Source: Trebonia sp963811335 (GTDB lineage Bacteria; Actinomycetota; Actinomycetes; Streptosporangiales; Streptosporangiaceae). From it: 64,000 bases of DNA. The notes below the pieces were generated by a model. The model was not told the DNA's origin, made no database searches, and saw only the letters and a program-made list of their open reading frames with translations. The stretch is from NCBI GenBank assembly GCA_963811335.1, contig CAWERB010000028.1, positions 1-64,000 of the forward strand, read 5' to 3'. The position numbers and the translations under genes are program-made. Below are positions 27,806-36,219 of this stretch, piece by piece. Within the stretch, counting starts at the first letter, position 1, and each line of letters begins with the position of its first letter.

Positions 27806-28861
27806 TTAGCGCCAGCCGAGGGCGGGCGCGACGTGGGTCAGGATGGACTCGATCGCGTGCGCGTTGTACTCGACGCCCAGCTGGTTGGGGACGGTGAGCA
27901 GCAGGGTGTCGGCGGCGGCGATGGCCTCGTCCTCCTTGAGCTGCTCGATGAGCTTGTCCGGCTCGGCAGCGTAGGTGCGGCCGAAGATCGCCTGCATGTC
28001 CTGGTCGATGTAGCCAACGTGGTCCTCGTCCTGGTTGCGTGAGCCGAAGTACATCCGGTCGCGGTTGTCGGTCAGCGCGAAGATGGACCGGCTGACCGAG
28101 ACGCGCGGCTCGCGCTCGTGGCCGGCTTCCTTCCACGCGGCGCGGTAGGCCTGGATCTGCCTGGCCTGCTGCACGTGGAACGGGTCGTCGGACTCGTTGC
28201 TTATCAGCGTCGAGCTCTGCAGGTTCATGCCCGTCTGCGCCGCCCACTGCGCCGTGGCCTGGGAGGCGGCGCCCCACCAGATGCGCTCGCGTAGGCCTGC
28301 CGAGTAGGGCTCGACGCGCAGCAGGCCGGGCGGGTTGTGGAACATCGGCCGCGGGTTCGGCTGGGCGAAGCCCTCGCCCTTGAGCACCTCGAGGAACACC
28401 GCGGCGTGGTCCCGTGCCATCTCGGCGTCGGTCTTGCCCTCGCCCGGCTCGTAGCCGAAGTAGCGCCAGCCGTCGATGACCTGCTCGGGTGACCCGCGGC
28501 TGATGCCGAGCTGCAGCCGCCCGCCGGCGATGAGGTCGGCGGCGCCGGCATCCTCGGCCGCATATAGCGGGTTCTCATAGCGCATGTCGATGACCGCGGT
28601 GCCGATCTCGATCCGCTTCGTGCGCGCGCCTACCGCCGCGAGCAGCGGAAACGGCGAGCCGAGCTGCTGCGCGAAGTGGTGCACGCGGAAGTAGGCGCCG
28701 TCCGCGCCGAGCTCTTCCGCCGCGACGGCCAGCTCGATCGACTGGAGCAGCGAGTCGGAACCGGACCGCACCTGCGAGCCAGGCGCGTCCGACCAGTGCC
28801 CGAACGAGAGAAACCCGATCTTCTTCACGCGGGTGTTCAACTCGCATGACGTCTCATGCAT
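27806..28861 (-). CDS. LLM-class flavin-dependent oxidoreductase
   Basis: About 351 residues with a luciferase-like TIM barrel (KKIGFLSFGHW, LQLGISRGSPEQVI, RIWWGAASQATAQW). It uses reduced FMN or F420. ATG 28861 is preferred; a GTG at 28828 next to the first homologous residue is an alternative. It is divergent from a GNAT gene, with 52 bp between starts. The substrate is unknown. Confidence 0.87.
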   Translation of the reverse strand: MHETSCELNTRVKKIGFLSFGHWSDAPGSQVRSGSDSLLQSIELAVAAEELGADGAYFRVHHFAQQLGSPFPLLAAVGARTKRIEIGTAVIDMRYENPLYAAEDAGAADLIAGGRLQLGISRGSPEQVIDGWRYFGYEPGEGKTDAEMARDHAAVFLEVLKGEGFAQPNPRPMFHNPPGLLRVEPYSAGLRERIWWGAASQATAQWAAQTGMNLQSSTLISNESDDPFHVQQARQIQAYRAAWKEAGHEREPRVSVSRSIFALTDNRDRMYFGSRNQDEDHVGYIDQDMQAIFGRTYAAEPDKLIEQLKEDEAIAAADTLLLTVPNQLGVEYNAHAIESILTHVAPALGWR

Positions 28862-28913
28862 TCCGCTGCGTAAACCGGTGGCGCCCTCCGGGCCGCGCGG
28901 GAACAATCGCCGC

Positions 28914-29452
28914 ATGCCTGCTGCACGCATCCGCCCGGCGACCCTTGCGGACACCGACGGCATCGGCTTGGCCCACGTCCGGTCGTGGCAGTCTGCCTAC
29001 CGGGGAAAGATGCCCCAGGACTACCTCGACGGCCTCGACCCGGCCGTCCGCGCGCGAGACGTGGCGGCGCATCATGGCCGAGACCGAGCCGTCACGGGGC
29101 GGGGTCCTGGCCGCGGTAGCGGACGGCGGCATCACCGGGTTCGCGTCGTTCGGTCCCGCCCGGGACCACGACACCGATCCGCGGCGGACCGGCGAGGTCT
29201 TCGCCATCTACGTGGACCCGGACGCATGGGGCACGGGCACCGGGCGCCAGCTGATGGCCGGCGACGGCCGCGGAACTAGCCCGGCTCGGCTACACCGACG
29301 CGATCTTGTGGGTGCTGGACACCAACGACCGGGCGCGCCGGTTCTACGCCCTCGCAGGGTGGACGGAAGACGGCGCGAGCAAGACCGACGCCAGCCGCGG
29401 CTTTGCCATCACCGAGGTCCGCTACCGCAAGGTGCTCTCCCGCTGCAGCTGA
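28914..29452 (+). CDS. GNAT-family N-acetyltransferase (two frameshifts)
   Basis: The N-terminal part IRPATLADTDGIGLAHVRSW and the acetyl-CoA pocket region (GEVFAIYVDPDAWGTGTGRQL) are in different frames, separated by one extra base near 29049-29060. A second extra base near 29260-29268 precedes the C-terminal part AAELARLGYTDAILWVL...ARRFYALAGW, ending at TGA 29450-29452. The repaired length, about 178 residues, is standard. The acceptor is unknown. Confidence 0.82.
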
Positions 29453-29599
29453 CCACGATTGCTCCCGACAGGTCCGCCTCCAGTCGTCAGGCCACTGATG
29501 ACTCGACGGAGCATCGGCTGTCGGCAAGTTGCATGGGTGCCGTCCCGCGCACCGCGACCCTGCCCGGTGATGTCCTTGAACCCGCCGGTTTACCGGTCG

Positions 29600-29950
29600 C
29601 TCCTTGGCGGCGCGGCAACGAGCCTGGCGCTCCCGGCGGCGCAGTCAGGCGATGCCGGGCTTCTTCGACCCTTCCTGAGGCGGTGCTCTGGCCTGGTATT
29701 TGCGGTTCCAGCGCGTGAAGGATTACCGGGCGCCGCGGTGGCCGGACAGCCACCTGTGACGTCCGCGAGCAGTTTCACCTGGATCTCGATGTCCCGGACC
29801 TTGACCAGGCTCAGGGAGCAGGTCCTCGGCTTCGGCGCCACGCTGCTCCACGTCGACACCCGCGGCTGGAGGATCTTCGCAGATCCGGCGGGCCACCTCC
29901 TGCCTCCTGCGGGGCTGACGCCGGCGCTGACTTACCGAGGGCGGTCGCCA
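29600..29950 (+). pseudogene. Glyoxalase/VOC-superfamily relic
   Basis: The 700-bp gap between the GNAT and MetE-like genes has no intact gene. Fragments in several frames resemble the second half of a VOC-domain protein: FQRVKDYRAPRWPD near 29705, QFHLDLDVPDLDQA near 29770, then after a frame change LGFGATLLHVDTRGWRIFAD PAGH near 29825-29900. No start or proper end is visible. It is probably a decayed gene rather than a sequence error, because more than one lesion is needed and the ends are missing. Confidence 0.55.
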
Positions 29951-30148
29951 CCGAGCGGAGCCTGGCCGCACGGGCACGGCGCGCCGACGCGCTGGTCAGG
30001 TCCAGCGGCTGGCCTCTGTGGACCACCACCTACCGGCCGCAGCCTCGACATCCAGAACCCTGGCGGTACACCGCGTGAGCACCGGTTCTGAGGTATAAGG
30101 GGCTTCTGGGAAGGTGTTACGGGGCCGGTTCGAGCGAAGGAGGCCGCG

Positions 30149-31214
30149 ATGCCGCGGCGGGTGAACAGTGAACTGCTGCTAGTCGGAAGCCTGCCCGCGG
30201 ATTCGGCGGAGTCTGCGCTGCGGTCGGCGGCGGGGTTCTTCGGTGAGCTGGTGTTCGCGCTGCCCGACGGGGAGACCGGCCCTCGCGCGGGCTGGGTCAG
30301 TTACGAGCGGGAACGGCTGGTCCGCCCCAACGAGGGCATCGTGACCCTGTCGGAAACCGCGTCACCCACCGGGCTGCCGCGGCACGCGTACGAGACCCCG
30401 GTATTCGGCGTGAAGCCCGGCGTCAGCGAGCTGCGCTGGGCGTCGTGGCCGCGTATCGACGACGCCATCGCGTCGTACGAGGTATTCCACGAGCTGCGCG
30501 CGGTCGGCGCCATCCCCGCCGGGGTCCGCTTCCAGGTCTGCCTGCCGTTCCCCGCCAGCGCGCTGAACGCGTTCAAGGCGAACTTCGCGCACGACTACCC
30601 GATCGCCGCCCGCGGGTTCGAGGACCTGGTGGCCAGGGAACTTGCGCGGCTCTTTGAAGCGGTCCCGGCCGCCGACGTCGCCGTGCAGTGGGACCTCGCC
30701 TATGAGACGCAGGACCTGGAGCGGGTCCTCGCGTGGACGCCGGAGGGCGCCTGGGAGCGCTTCGCCGGCCCGGTGACGCGGCTGACCCGGCTGATCCCGG
30801 CCGAGGCGCTTGTCGGCTACCACCTGTGCTACGGGACGTTCCCCGAGTGGCCGATGTACGAGGCGCGGGACATGGACCTGCTGGTGCGGATGGCGAACTT
30901 CGCAGTCGCCAACTCCGGGCGCACCGTGGACTGGCTGCACCTCGCGGGCCCCAGGTACCTGCGCAGCGAGGACCGCTGCCTTCTTCCGGCCGCTGGTCGA
31001 CCTGGAGCCGCTCGATGCCCGGGTCTTCCTCGGGATCGTGCTGCCGATCGACGGGATCGCGGGGCTGCGCCGCCGCGTGGACACCGCCTCCAGGTACATC
31101 TCCGACTTCGGCGTGGCGATGTACTGCGGCTTCGGCCGCCAGCCCGGCAAGGACGGAACGGAGACGATGCGCGAGCACGCCGAGGTGGTACGTACCGTGC
31201 GCGCCGCCGGGTGA
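30149..31214 (+). CDS. UROD/MetE-like TIM-barrel protein (frameshifted)
   Basis: A strong AAGGAGG precedes ATG 30149. The product resembles a single catalytic-domain relative of cobalamin-independent methionine synthase: LLVGSLPADSAESAL, FALPDGETGPRAGWVSYE, VQWDLAYETQDLE, LVGYHLCYGTFPEWPM, then after one extra C near 30971-30978 the rest reads FFRPLVDLEPLDARVFLGIV...DFGVAMYCGFGRQ to TGA 31212. The repaired length is about 354 residues. Zinc-site residues of MetE are not convincingly placed, so the reaction is unknown. It overlaps the next gene by four bases. Confidence 0.65.
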
Positions 31215-31741
31215 ACTGGGGGCAGACCGTACTCGCGGCGCCCGTCCCTGCCCTTGAGGAGGTGGTCAGGGAGCGCACCGCCTTCTACGACGCGTCGTTC
31301 CTGTCCGCCGACCCGGACTTCGTGCACGCGCACATCACGCTGCTCGCGCCGTGGGTGAAACGGCCCGCCGCCGCGGACATCGCCGAGGTAGCACACATAA
31401 CGGAGGCGGCCGATCCGTTCGACGTCAAGCTCGCGCAAGTCGGCGAGTTCCCGGGAGGCGTGCTCTACCTGCGTCCCGAACCCGACGGCTCCCTCCGCGA
31501 GCTCACCTCCCGTCTGGTAACCGCCTTTCCGTACTGCCCGCCCTACGGCGGGCAGTACGGCGACGTGATCCCGCACCTCACGCTGGACCGAAGGTCCGCG
31601 ACGGTGACCCCGGCGACCGTCTACGCCAGCGTCGCCCGCCTGCTCCCGCTGACTGTTACCGTCGACCGAATCGACCTGCAGTGGTGGGCCAACCACGACT
31701 GCAGGCGGCTGCGCACCTGGCCGCTCGGGCAGGCCGGCTAA
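31211..31741 (+). CDS. 2H phosphoesterase / 2'-5' RNA ligase-like protein
   Basis: A 176-residue protein with the two signature motifs HAHITLLAPW and IPHLTLD (H-x-T/S), about 95 residues apart as expected. GTG 31211 overlaps the TGA of the MetE-like gene (GTGA), indicating coupling. Proteins of this superfamily act on 2'-5' or cyclic phosphodiesters of RNA or small nucleotides; the substrate here is unknown. Confidence 0.85.
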   Translation: MNWGQTVLAAPVPALEEVVRERTAFYDASFLSADPDFVHAHITLLAPWVKRPAAADIAEVAHITEAADPFDVKLAQVGEFPGGVLYLRPEPDGSLRELTSRLVTAFPYCPPYGGQYGDVIPHLTLDRRSATVTPATVYASVARLLPLTVTVDRIDLQWWANHDCRRLRTWPLGQAG

Positions 31742-31823
31742 AGCGTGGCAACGCCCGGAACTCGTTTGCGGCCTCAGCCGTTGGGCAGTTGCGGGCAGTT
31801 TGGATTCGGCCATGGAGGTGCTG

Positions 31824-32003
31824 ATGAAGAAGCTGGTGGAACTGCTGCTCTGTATTCTCCACCCGCTGGCAGTGGTGCTCATGTGGATTAACCTGCTGGG
31901 GCGCAGGGACCTGGGGACGGTCGGCAAGCTCGCCTGGGCCATCTTCGGGCTGATCCCGCTCGTGCCCTTCCTTTACGTGCTCACCGGCGGCGACCTCTTC
32001 TAA
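31824..32003 (+). CDS. PLDc_N-type small membrane protein
   Basis: A 59-residue protein with two membrane helices (VELLLCILHPLAVVLMWI and GKLAWAIFGLIPLVPFLYVL) separated by a short polar loop, the pattern of the PLDc_N domain. ATG 31824 is chosen because GGAGGTG lies five bases upstream. Its 3' end overlaps the convergent MerR gene by four bases. Confidence 0.7.
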   Translation: MKKLVELLLCILHPLAVVLMWINLLGRRDLGTVGKLAWAIFGLIPLVPFLYVLTGGDLF

Positions 32004-32821
32004 GCCGGGCCGGTGCTGAAGATGGGCCAGCAGATCTCGGTGCGCCACGCCTTATCGTCGGGCGTGTCATGCCGGCCGACCAGGTAGTACTCGCGGATGG
32101 GTCCGTCGACCTGCAAGGCGTGCTCGGCCACGTAGGCGGCAAGCGCCCCGTACGAGCGGTCCACGTCATGGTGGGTGCCCGCATGAACGATGACCGCCAA
32201 CTCGGCTGCCGGGATGACCTCCGCGCCGACCCGGCCGACGAGCGGGACCCTGGCCGCGGTGGGCACGAACACCGTCGCCTCTCCCTTTTCGTCCGTGAAA
32301 AGCCCGGTGGCATAGCTGGCGCCCGCGGGCCCGGCCGGGGAGATACCGCCTGCCTCCAGGGTCGCGTACAGCTCGCCGAGCGCACCGAGGAACCAGGGCA
32401 GCAGATCGGCGGTGCTGACGACGCTGGTGATGACCGCGGCTTGCGCCGCCGCTACCCGGCGGTGACTGATCGGCGCTACGTCCGCGGGGTCGGCAAGCAG
32501 GTCCCTGAGCGACGCGACGGCATGCTGCGTCCGGGCCAGGTCCTGCTCCAGTCGCGCGAGGTGCGCGGAGATGAGCTTGTTCCTGGTACGCAGGTCGGGC
32601 GTGTCCAGTACCGCGCGGATCTGCTCAAGCGGCATGTCTAGGTCCCGGAAGCGGCGGATGACCTGCGCGGCGGGAACCTGCAGCGTCGTGTATCGCCGGT
32701 AACCGGTGTCCGGGTCCACCTCGGACGGCTCGAGCAGCCCGAGGCGGTGATAGTGGCGCAGCGTCTTGATGCTCAGGTGCGTGGCGCGGGAGAAGTCCCC
32801 GATGCTCAGCGAAGCAGGCAC
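32000..32821 (-). CDS. MerR-family regulator with GyrI-like effector domain
   Basis: A 273-residue protein with an N-terminal MerR winged helix (LSIGDFSRATHLSIKTLRHY, LEPSEVDPDTGYRRY), a dimerisation helix, and a C-terminal GyrI-like ligand-binding domain from about residue 120. This is the BmrR/TipA-type layout that senses lipophilic compounds. It is divergent from a SnoaL-like gene. Its own promoter has the long-spacer MerR arrangement described separately. Confidence 0.9.
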   Translation of the reverse strand: MPASLSIGDFSRATHLSIKTLRHYHRLGLLEPSEVDPDTGYRRYTTLQVPAAQVIRRFRDLDMPLEQIRAVLDTPDLRTRNKLISAHLARLEQDLARTQHAVASLRDLLADPADVAPISHRRVAAAQAAVITSVVSTADLLPWFLGALGELYATLEAGGISPAGPAGASYATGLFTDEKGEATVFVPTAARVPLVGRVGAEVIPAAELAVIVHAGTHHDVDRSYGALAAYVAEHALQVDGPIREYYLVGRHDTPDDKAWRTEICWPIFSTGPA

Positions 32822-32827
32822 CTGCCC

Positions 32828-32858
32828 AGTCTGCGGCCTCCCCTCAGGGGAGAGTCAA
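32828..32858 (-). promoter_or_regulatory. MerR-type promoter/operator with 19-bp spacer
   Basis: On the minus strand TTGACT (32853-32858) and CAGACT (32828-32833) are separated by exactly 19 bp. The spacer carries the perfect palindrome CTCCCCT-C-AGGGGAG (32838-32852, plus-strand orientation). A 19-20 bp spacer overlaid by a dyad is the hallmark of MerR-activated promoters, here probably autoregulatory. A second TTGACTCTCCC lies on the plus strand at 32874 toward the SnoaL gene. Confidence 0.65.
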
Positions 32859-32955
32859 GGCTGACCGGGCCGGTTGACTCTCCCGCCGCGGCAGCGGCGA
32901 GGGTGGATCACGCCGGCCACCGCGGCCGGCCTGATGCAACCGGAGGATCACCAGC

Positions 32956-33315
32956 ATGAGCACCGAACTGCCCGCCATCGTCGCCGAGCACATCGCCGCC
33001 GTGAACGCCTTCGACACCGACCGGATCGTCGCCACCTTCGCCCCGGACGCGTACGTCAACGACAACCGGCGGGAAATCTGGGGTACGGAGAGCATCCGGG
33101 CCTTCATGGCCAAGGAGTTCGTCGGCAACCACGTCACGATGGACGTCCGCGAGGTCGTCGACCACTACGGCGACATCCTCGTCCGCGCCCGCTACGACGG
33201 CACCTACGACAAGGCCAACCTGCCTGACGATTTCGTCATGACCAGCTACTTCAGCATCAGGGACGGCAGGATCGTCAGCCTGACGGTGATCTTCAACCAG
33301 CCCTCACCGTACTGA
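32956..33315 (+). CDS. SnoaL/NTF2-like protein
   Basis: A 119-residue cone-fold protein (IVAEHIAAVNAFDTDRIVATFAPDAYVND..., IRAFMAKEF, SYFSIRDGRIVSLTVIF). GGAGG precedes the ATG by about ten bases. It is divergent from the MerR gene and a likely target of it. SnoaL-like proteins may be isomerases or ligand-binding proteins; no catalytic assignment is possible. Confidence 0.82.
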   Translation: MSTELPAIVAEHIAAVNAFDTDRIVATFAPDAYVNDNRREIWGTESIRAFMAKEFVGNHVTMDVREVVDHYGDILVRARYDGTYDKANLPDDFVMTSYFSIRDGRIVSLTVIFNQPSPY

Positions 33316-33454
33316 GGGCTACCGCCAAGCCCGCCCGGAGCCGACGAGATCCGGGCCCAAGTAACGTCATCACTACTGACCGCAGGGACAAGCCCGCGGC
33401 AGGGAAGGGAGACGCGACTGTGGCAATCGAGTTCGGCAGCTTGGCGGTCGCGAG

Positions 33455-34015
33455 GTGAGCGGCAAGGTCGTCGTGAACAGGTCGATGTCGCTTGACGGCT
33501 TCATCGCCGGTCCCGGTGACGCGATGGACTGGATCTTCGACTTCATGCCGCCGGACGCGGCCTGGCTGACAGAGATCGCTGCGGCCACCGGCGCGATGCT
33601 CGTCGGTCGGCGGACCGACGAGGTAGGCGACAGGATGGACGCTAACCAGGAGCGGGGGTCAGCGTCGAGCGACCAGCGCTACCCCTTTTCCGGACCCACG
33701 TTCGTCCTCACCCACAAGCCGCCGGACCCGCCGGCCCCGGGTGTCACGTACCTCAGCGGTGACATCGGGAAGGCGGTCGCTACAGCGCTGGAGGCCGCGG
33801 GCGGCAAGAACCTGGAGATCCTCGGCGCTGACGTGGCCGCCCAGTGCCTGCGGCAGGGACTGGTGGACGAGATCCTGGTGTATGTCCTGCCGGTGCTGCT
33901 CGGCGACGGCACCCGGTTCTTCTCCTCCCCGGGTCTCGCGAGGATAGACCTGGAACCGGTCAGCAGCACGCAGGCGGGCGCCGTCACCATCCTTCGCTTC
34001 CGCGTCCGCAAGTAG
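33455..34015 (+). CDS. RibD C-terminal / dihydrofolate reductase-like protein
   Basis: A 186-residue protein starting with GTG. It has VVVNRSMSLDGFIAGPGDAMDW, MLVGRRTDEVGD, an NADPH-pocket segment LEILGADVAAQCLRQGLVDE and VLPVLLGDGTRFF. These define the stand-alone DHFR-like family related to the RibD reductase domain. It is the last intact gene before the accessory zone. Confidence 0.87.
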   Translation: MSGKVVVNRSMSLDGFIAGPGDAMDWIFDFMPPDAAWLTEIAAATGAMLVGRRTDEVGDRMDANQERGSASSDQRYPFSGPTFVLTHKPPDPPAPGVTYLSGDIGKAVATALEAAGGKNLEILGADVAAQCLRQGLVDEILVYVLPVLLGDGTRFFSSPGLARIDLEPVSSTQAGAVTILRFRVRK

Positions 34016-34350
34016 TCATCGACGCATCGGTAGCGCAGCGTGCGGTGGCTGCAGCGAGGTCGACCGCCTCGACGTTCGACTTGCCGGTCGACGCCACGGT
34101 CGTTCTCAACGACTCCAACCGCCTTGTCGTCCGCCTGATGCCATGCGATGTCGTTGCGCGGGTCACGCCTCCAGAGGCTCTGGCACCCGTGACCGCCAGG
34201 TCGAGTTGGCTCAGCGGGGAGGCGTATCAAGCGAGGTTGGCGACGGAAGTTGAAGTTGTGAAACGGCTCGCAGAGAACGACAGCCCGGTTGCTGGACTCG
34301 ACCCTCGAGTCGAGCCACGCGTCTTTGTGCAGGTGTCGCCTGGGTGGAGC
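34014..34350 (+). pseudogene. Aminoglycoside-phosphotransferase-family N-terminal fragment
   Basis: Directly after the DHFR-like stop the frame reads AQRAVAAARSTASTFDLPVD, VVLNDSNRLVVRLMPCDVVARV and LATEVEVVKRLAENDSPVAG LDPRVEPRVFV. This is the ATP-binding N-lobe of an APH/choline-kinase-like phosphotransferase. The start codon and the catalytic C-lobe are missing. Sequence identity to the family ends near 34350, where an oppositely oriented recombinase fragment begins. Confidence 0.65.
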
Positions 34351-34689
34351 GTCCATCGCAGAAACCGACCGCGCAGCAGGCTCGGCTGCCACGCCGGCCG
34401 AGCGAAGGACCTCCAGCAGGCACAGCAGGCCCGGACGCGACTGCGACCGGACATGGCCGGCCTGCCGCCGCCAGGCCAGGAACTCCTCGATGAGATCGGC
34501 GCTGACATCGCGGGCCTCCTGCCCCCGGTCCTCAAGCCAGCGGCTCAGGCAGGCGACCTGACGGGACTCGTTCACCGCCGAGTGCGCGGTATAACCGCGC
34601 GCCAGCAACTCAAGCCGGTAACACTCGGCGAAGGGCGCCAGCGGCCCCGGCATCACAACCTTGCTGATCCTGCTTGCTGGTCTGGTCAT
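34350..34689 (-). pseudogene. Truncated tyrosine recombinase (N-terminal domain only)
   Basis: From ATG 34689 the protein reads VMPGPLAPFAECYRLELLARG, YTAHSAVNESRQVACLSRWL and FLAWRRQAGHVRSQSRPGLLC, the N-terminal SAM-like DNA-binding domain of XerD/transposase-type tyrosine recombinases. The catalytic Arg-His-Arg-Tyr domain is absent. The frame continues only as antisense of the phosphotransferase and DHFR genes. The region upstream carries an array of TTATGCCGAC motifs. Confidence 0.65.
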
Positions 34690-34742
34690 CGTCCTCGCTC
34701 TCTCTTCCGGAAGAAAGGGAAACGATGACAGACAACCTCGTC

Positions 34743-34857
34743 GTTATGCCGACATCTTTAGCCTGCTCACCACCGCTGAACAGGCACTTCTGCCCGACGT
34801 CGGCATAAGGCAGGTGTCGGCATAATCGTGGTTATGCCAACGTCGGCATAACCACGA
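34743..34857. promoter_or_regulatory. Array of GTCGGCATAA / TTATGCCGAC motifs with a 13-bp palindrome
   Basis: The motif GTCGGCATAA or its complement occurs at 34744-34753, 34799-34808, 34816-34825, 34832-34841 (one mismatch) and 34842-34851. The last two form a perfect inverted repeat TCGTGGTTATGCC-6 nt-GGCATAACCACGA (34826-34857). It lies upstream of the truncated recombinase and could be its operator or transposon end. The rest of 34690-35187 has no gene. Confidence 0.6.
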
Positions 34858-35067
34858 CGTGCGGCACACCTAAGCTCTCCCAACTGCCCAAGTACTCAAC
34901 CAAGATCGGCGAAGAACCGCGTAGGCGCGAGTGGTCTGGCACCAAGCGGTAGGGATCCCGCAGGCGGATCGCGGCAACGGCACCGACGACTCTTGCAGCA
35001 CGGCCGGCATGCCTGTAACGGTGGCGGTTTGACGTTGGATCCAGCATCGACGGCTGACCCGCCGCGC

Positions 35068-35145
35068 CGCGCCGGGTCGGCCCTCAAGGCCGCACGCCCG
35101 GCACGAGTGCGGCGGGCGCGACGGCGCGGAGCGCCGTCGCCTTGA
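35068..35145. repeat. GC-rich 78-bp repeat, copy R1
   Basis: Matches 39145-39223 with about ten differences and one indel. It begins CGCGCCGGGTCGGCC, includes CCGCAC...GTGCGG, and ends GTCGCCTTGA. R1 also has a strong hairpin GCGACGGCGC-GGA-GCGCCGTCGC. In R2 the repeat ends inside the integrase coding sequence; here it ends at TAGAAC upstream of nothing recognisable. Confidence 0.7.
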
Positions 35146-35187
35146 TAGAACTAAAAAGCGCTATTCGGCAACGAGAGAACCGTGGCT

Positions 35188-35475
35188 CTAAGTTCGGTAA
35201 ACGTCGCGGCGGTGGTCAACGTCCACCACTGTCACGATCCGGTTCTTGTCGTCGATCCGGTAGATGATCCTGTAGGTGCCGCGACGCGCGCTGAACCTGT
35301 CGTCCATCGGCGGGAGAAGTCTCTTGCCGACACGGTAAGGCTCTCGCAAGAGAGGACCTGTGATGAATTCGTATGCCGCAACGGCTACGGCCTCCGGGAG
35401 AGCCTCGCTCAATGCGCGACGAACGGTAGATGTGGTTCGCAGTTCGTATGGATCTTCCGCAGGCTCGTCGCTCAC
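35188..35475 (-). CDS. RelE/ParE-family toxin
   Basis: A 95-residue protein with the RelE-like core: LPEAVAVAAYEFITGPL, YRVGKRLLPPMDDRFSARRG TYRIIYRIDDKNRIVTVVDVDHR. The ...RRGTYRIIYRID strand and the terminal VDHRRDVYR carry the usual catalytic basic residues of an mRNA-cleaving RelE toxin. The start overlaps the antitoxin stop by four bases, so the pair is coupled with the antitoxin first. Confidence 0.85.
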   Translation of the reverse strand: MSDEPAEDPYELRTTSTVRRALSEALPEAVAVAAYEFITGPLLREPYRVGKRLLPPMDDRFSARRGTYRIIYRIDDKNRIVTVVDVDHRRDVYRT

Positions 35476-35750
35476 TGCCCCTGGCGCCGCCTCATCGCCT
35501 CGGCAAGCTCGTCAGCGGAGACATACTCGCCGCGGGCAAGCTCGGCATCGGACTCGGCGAGCCGGTTCATTGTTGCAGCATCGCGCATGATCGCCAGGGT
35601 TTCCTCAAGGGCTTCCAAGTCCTCCGGAGCGATAAGGACGGCTGACGGCTTGCCATGGACAGTCACGGTAACCCGCTCATGATGGTCGTGAACGCGCCCG
35701 ACGAGCTCGGACAGGTGTGACTTGACATCACCCAACGGAAGCACAGTCAT
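35472..35750 (-). CDS. Phd/YefM-family antitoxin
   Basis: A 92-residue protein from ATG 35750. The N-terminal DNA-binding part is VLPLGDVKSHLSELVGRVHD, HERVTVTVHGKPSAVLIAPED; the C-terminal helix neutralises the toxin. It precedes and overlaps the RelE-like gene, the standard type II arrangement. The promoter region lies beside the left attachment repeat, so the module may have arrived with a mobile element. Confidence 0.85.
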   Translation of the reverse strand: MTVLPLGDVKSHLSELVGRVHDHHERVTVTVHGKPSAVLIAPEDLEALEETLAIMRDAATMNRLAESDAELARGEYVSADELAEAMRRRQGQ

Positions 35751-35814
35751 AGTCAGAAGTATGACCAAAAATCCAAGGGCGGTCAAACGAGCCGTCTGGA
35801 GCTTGCCGGGCCGC

Positions 35815-35835
35815 CGTGCACACGCGGCGTGCACA
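35815..35835. other. Pair of CGTGCACA sites, left boundary
   Basis: CGTGCACA occurs at 35815-35822 and 35828-35835, 13 bp apart. The second copy ends 41 bp before the 52-bp attachment repeat. The right boundary has the same pair (12 bp apart) at the same 41-bp distance. They look like integrase arm-type sites. Confidence 0.6.
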
Positions 35836-35847
35836 AACTACAAGAAA

Positions 35848-35877
35848 GAGGCCGGACCCGTATTCGGATCCGGCCTC
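35848..35877 (-). terminator. Terminator hairpin beside left attachment repeat
   Basis: GAGGCCGGA...TCCGGCCTC (9-bp arms, extended by CCG/CGG) is followed on the minus strand by TTTCTTGT. It corresponds in position to the tRNA terminator at the right boundary but differs in sequence. Confidence 0.65.
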
Positions 35878-35928
35878 TGACCTTGGTAGCGGGGGTAGGA
35901 TTTGAACCTACGACCTCTGGGTTATGAG
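35877..35928 (-). repeat. Left attachment-site repeat (3' half of initiator tRNA)
   Basis: A 52-bp exact copy of 40306-40357, covering the tRNA from the anticodon loop through the encoded CCA end plus six flanking bases. The 5' half of the tRNA is absent. This is the classic footprint of tyrosine-recombinase integration into a tRNA gene. Confidence 0.9.
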
Positions 35929-35941
35929 GCATCAGACATGT

Positions 35942-36086
35942 GTCTCCGGCGTCTCGGCCCGTCTCCGACATGCGTTCTGACCTCGGCGGTGGTGCGGCCA
36001 GTGGTCGCCTGCGGTGGCGTCCGTCTCCGGCGTCTCGGCCTGTCTCGCCGCGTCTCGTTTACAGATCAGTTTACAAAAACGGTCTC
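35942..36086. repeat. Helically phased GTCTC repeats next to the left attachment site
   Basis: GTCTC occurs at 35942, 35951, 35961, 36023, 36032, 36042, 36052 and 36082. Within each cluster the spacing is 9-10 bp, one helical turn. The longer unit GTCTCCGGCGTCTCGGCC is repeated at 35942 and 36023. It could be accessory binding sites for integrase/excisionase or replication iterons. There is no gene between 35751 and 36219. Confidence 0.6.
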
Positions 36087-36219
36087 TGACCTGCAGTTAC
36101 TACTATTGCATTAGTGCGGGCCGCACACGCCTCACGTCATCTGATCCGTAGTCTTGTCAACTGGAAGCACTGCGTCCATCTCGCGGCATGCCCCGATCGT
36201 CAAAATGCGTCCGGTCCTG

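Noticed and set aside
29459..30091. A 210-residue plus-strand ORF as a real gene
   Set aside because: Only a short piece resembles a VOC protein, and the matching continuation is in other frames; treated as a relic.
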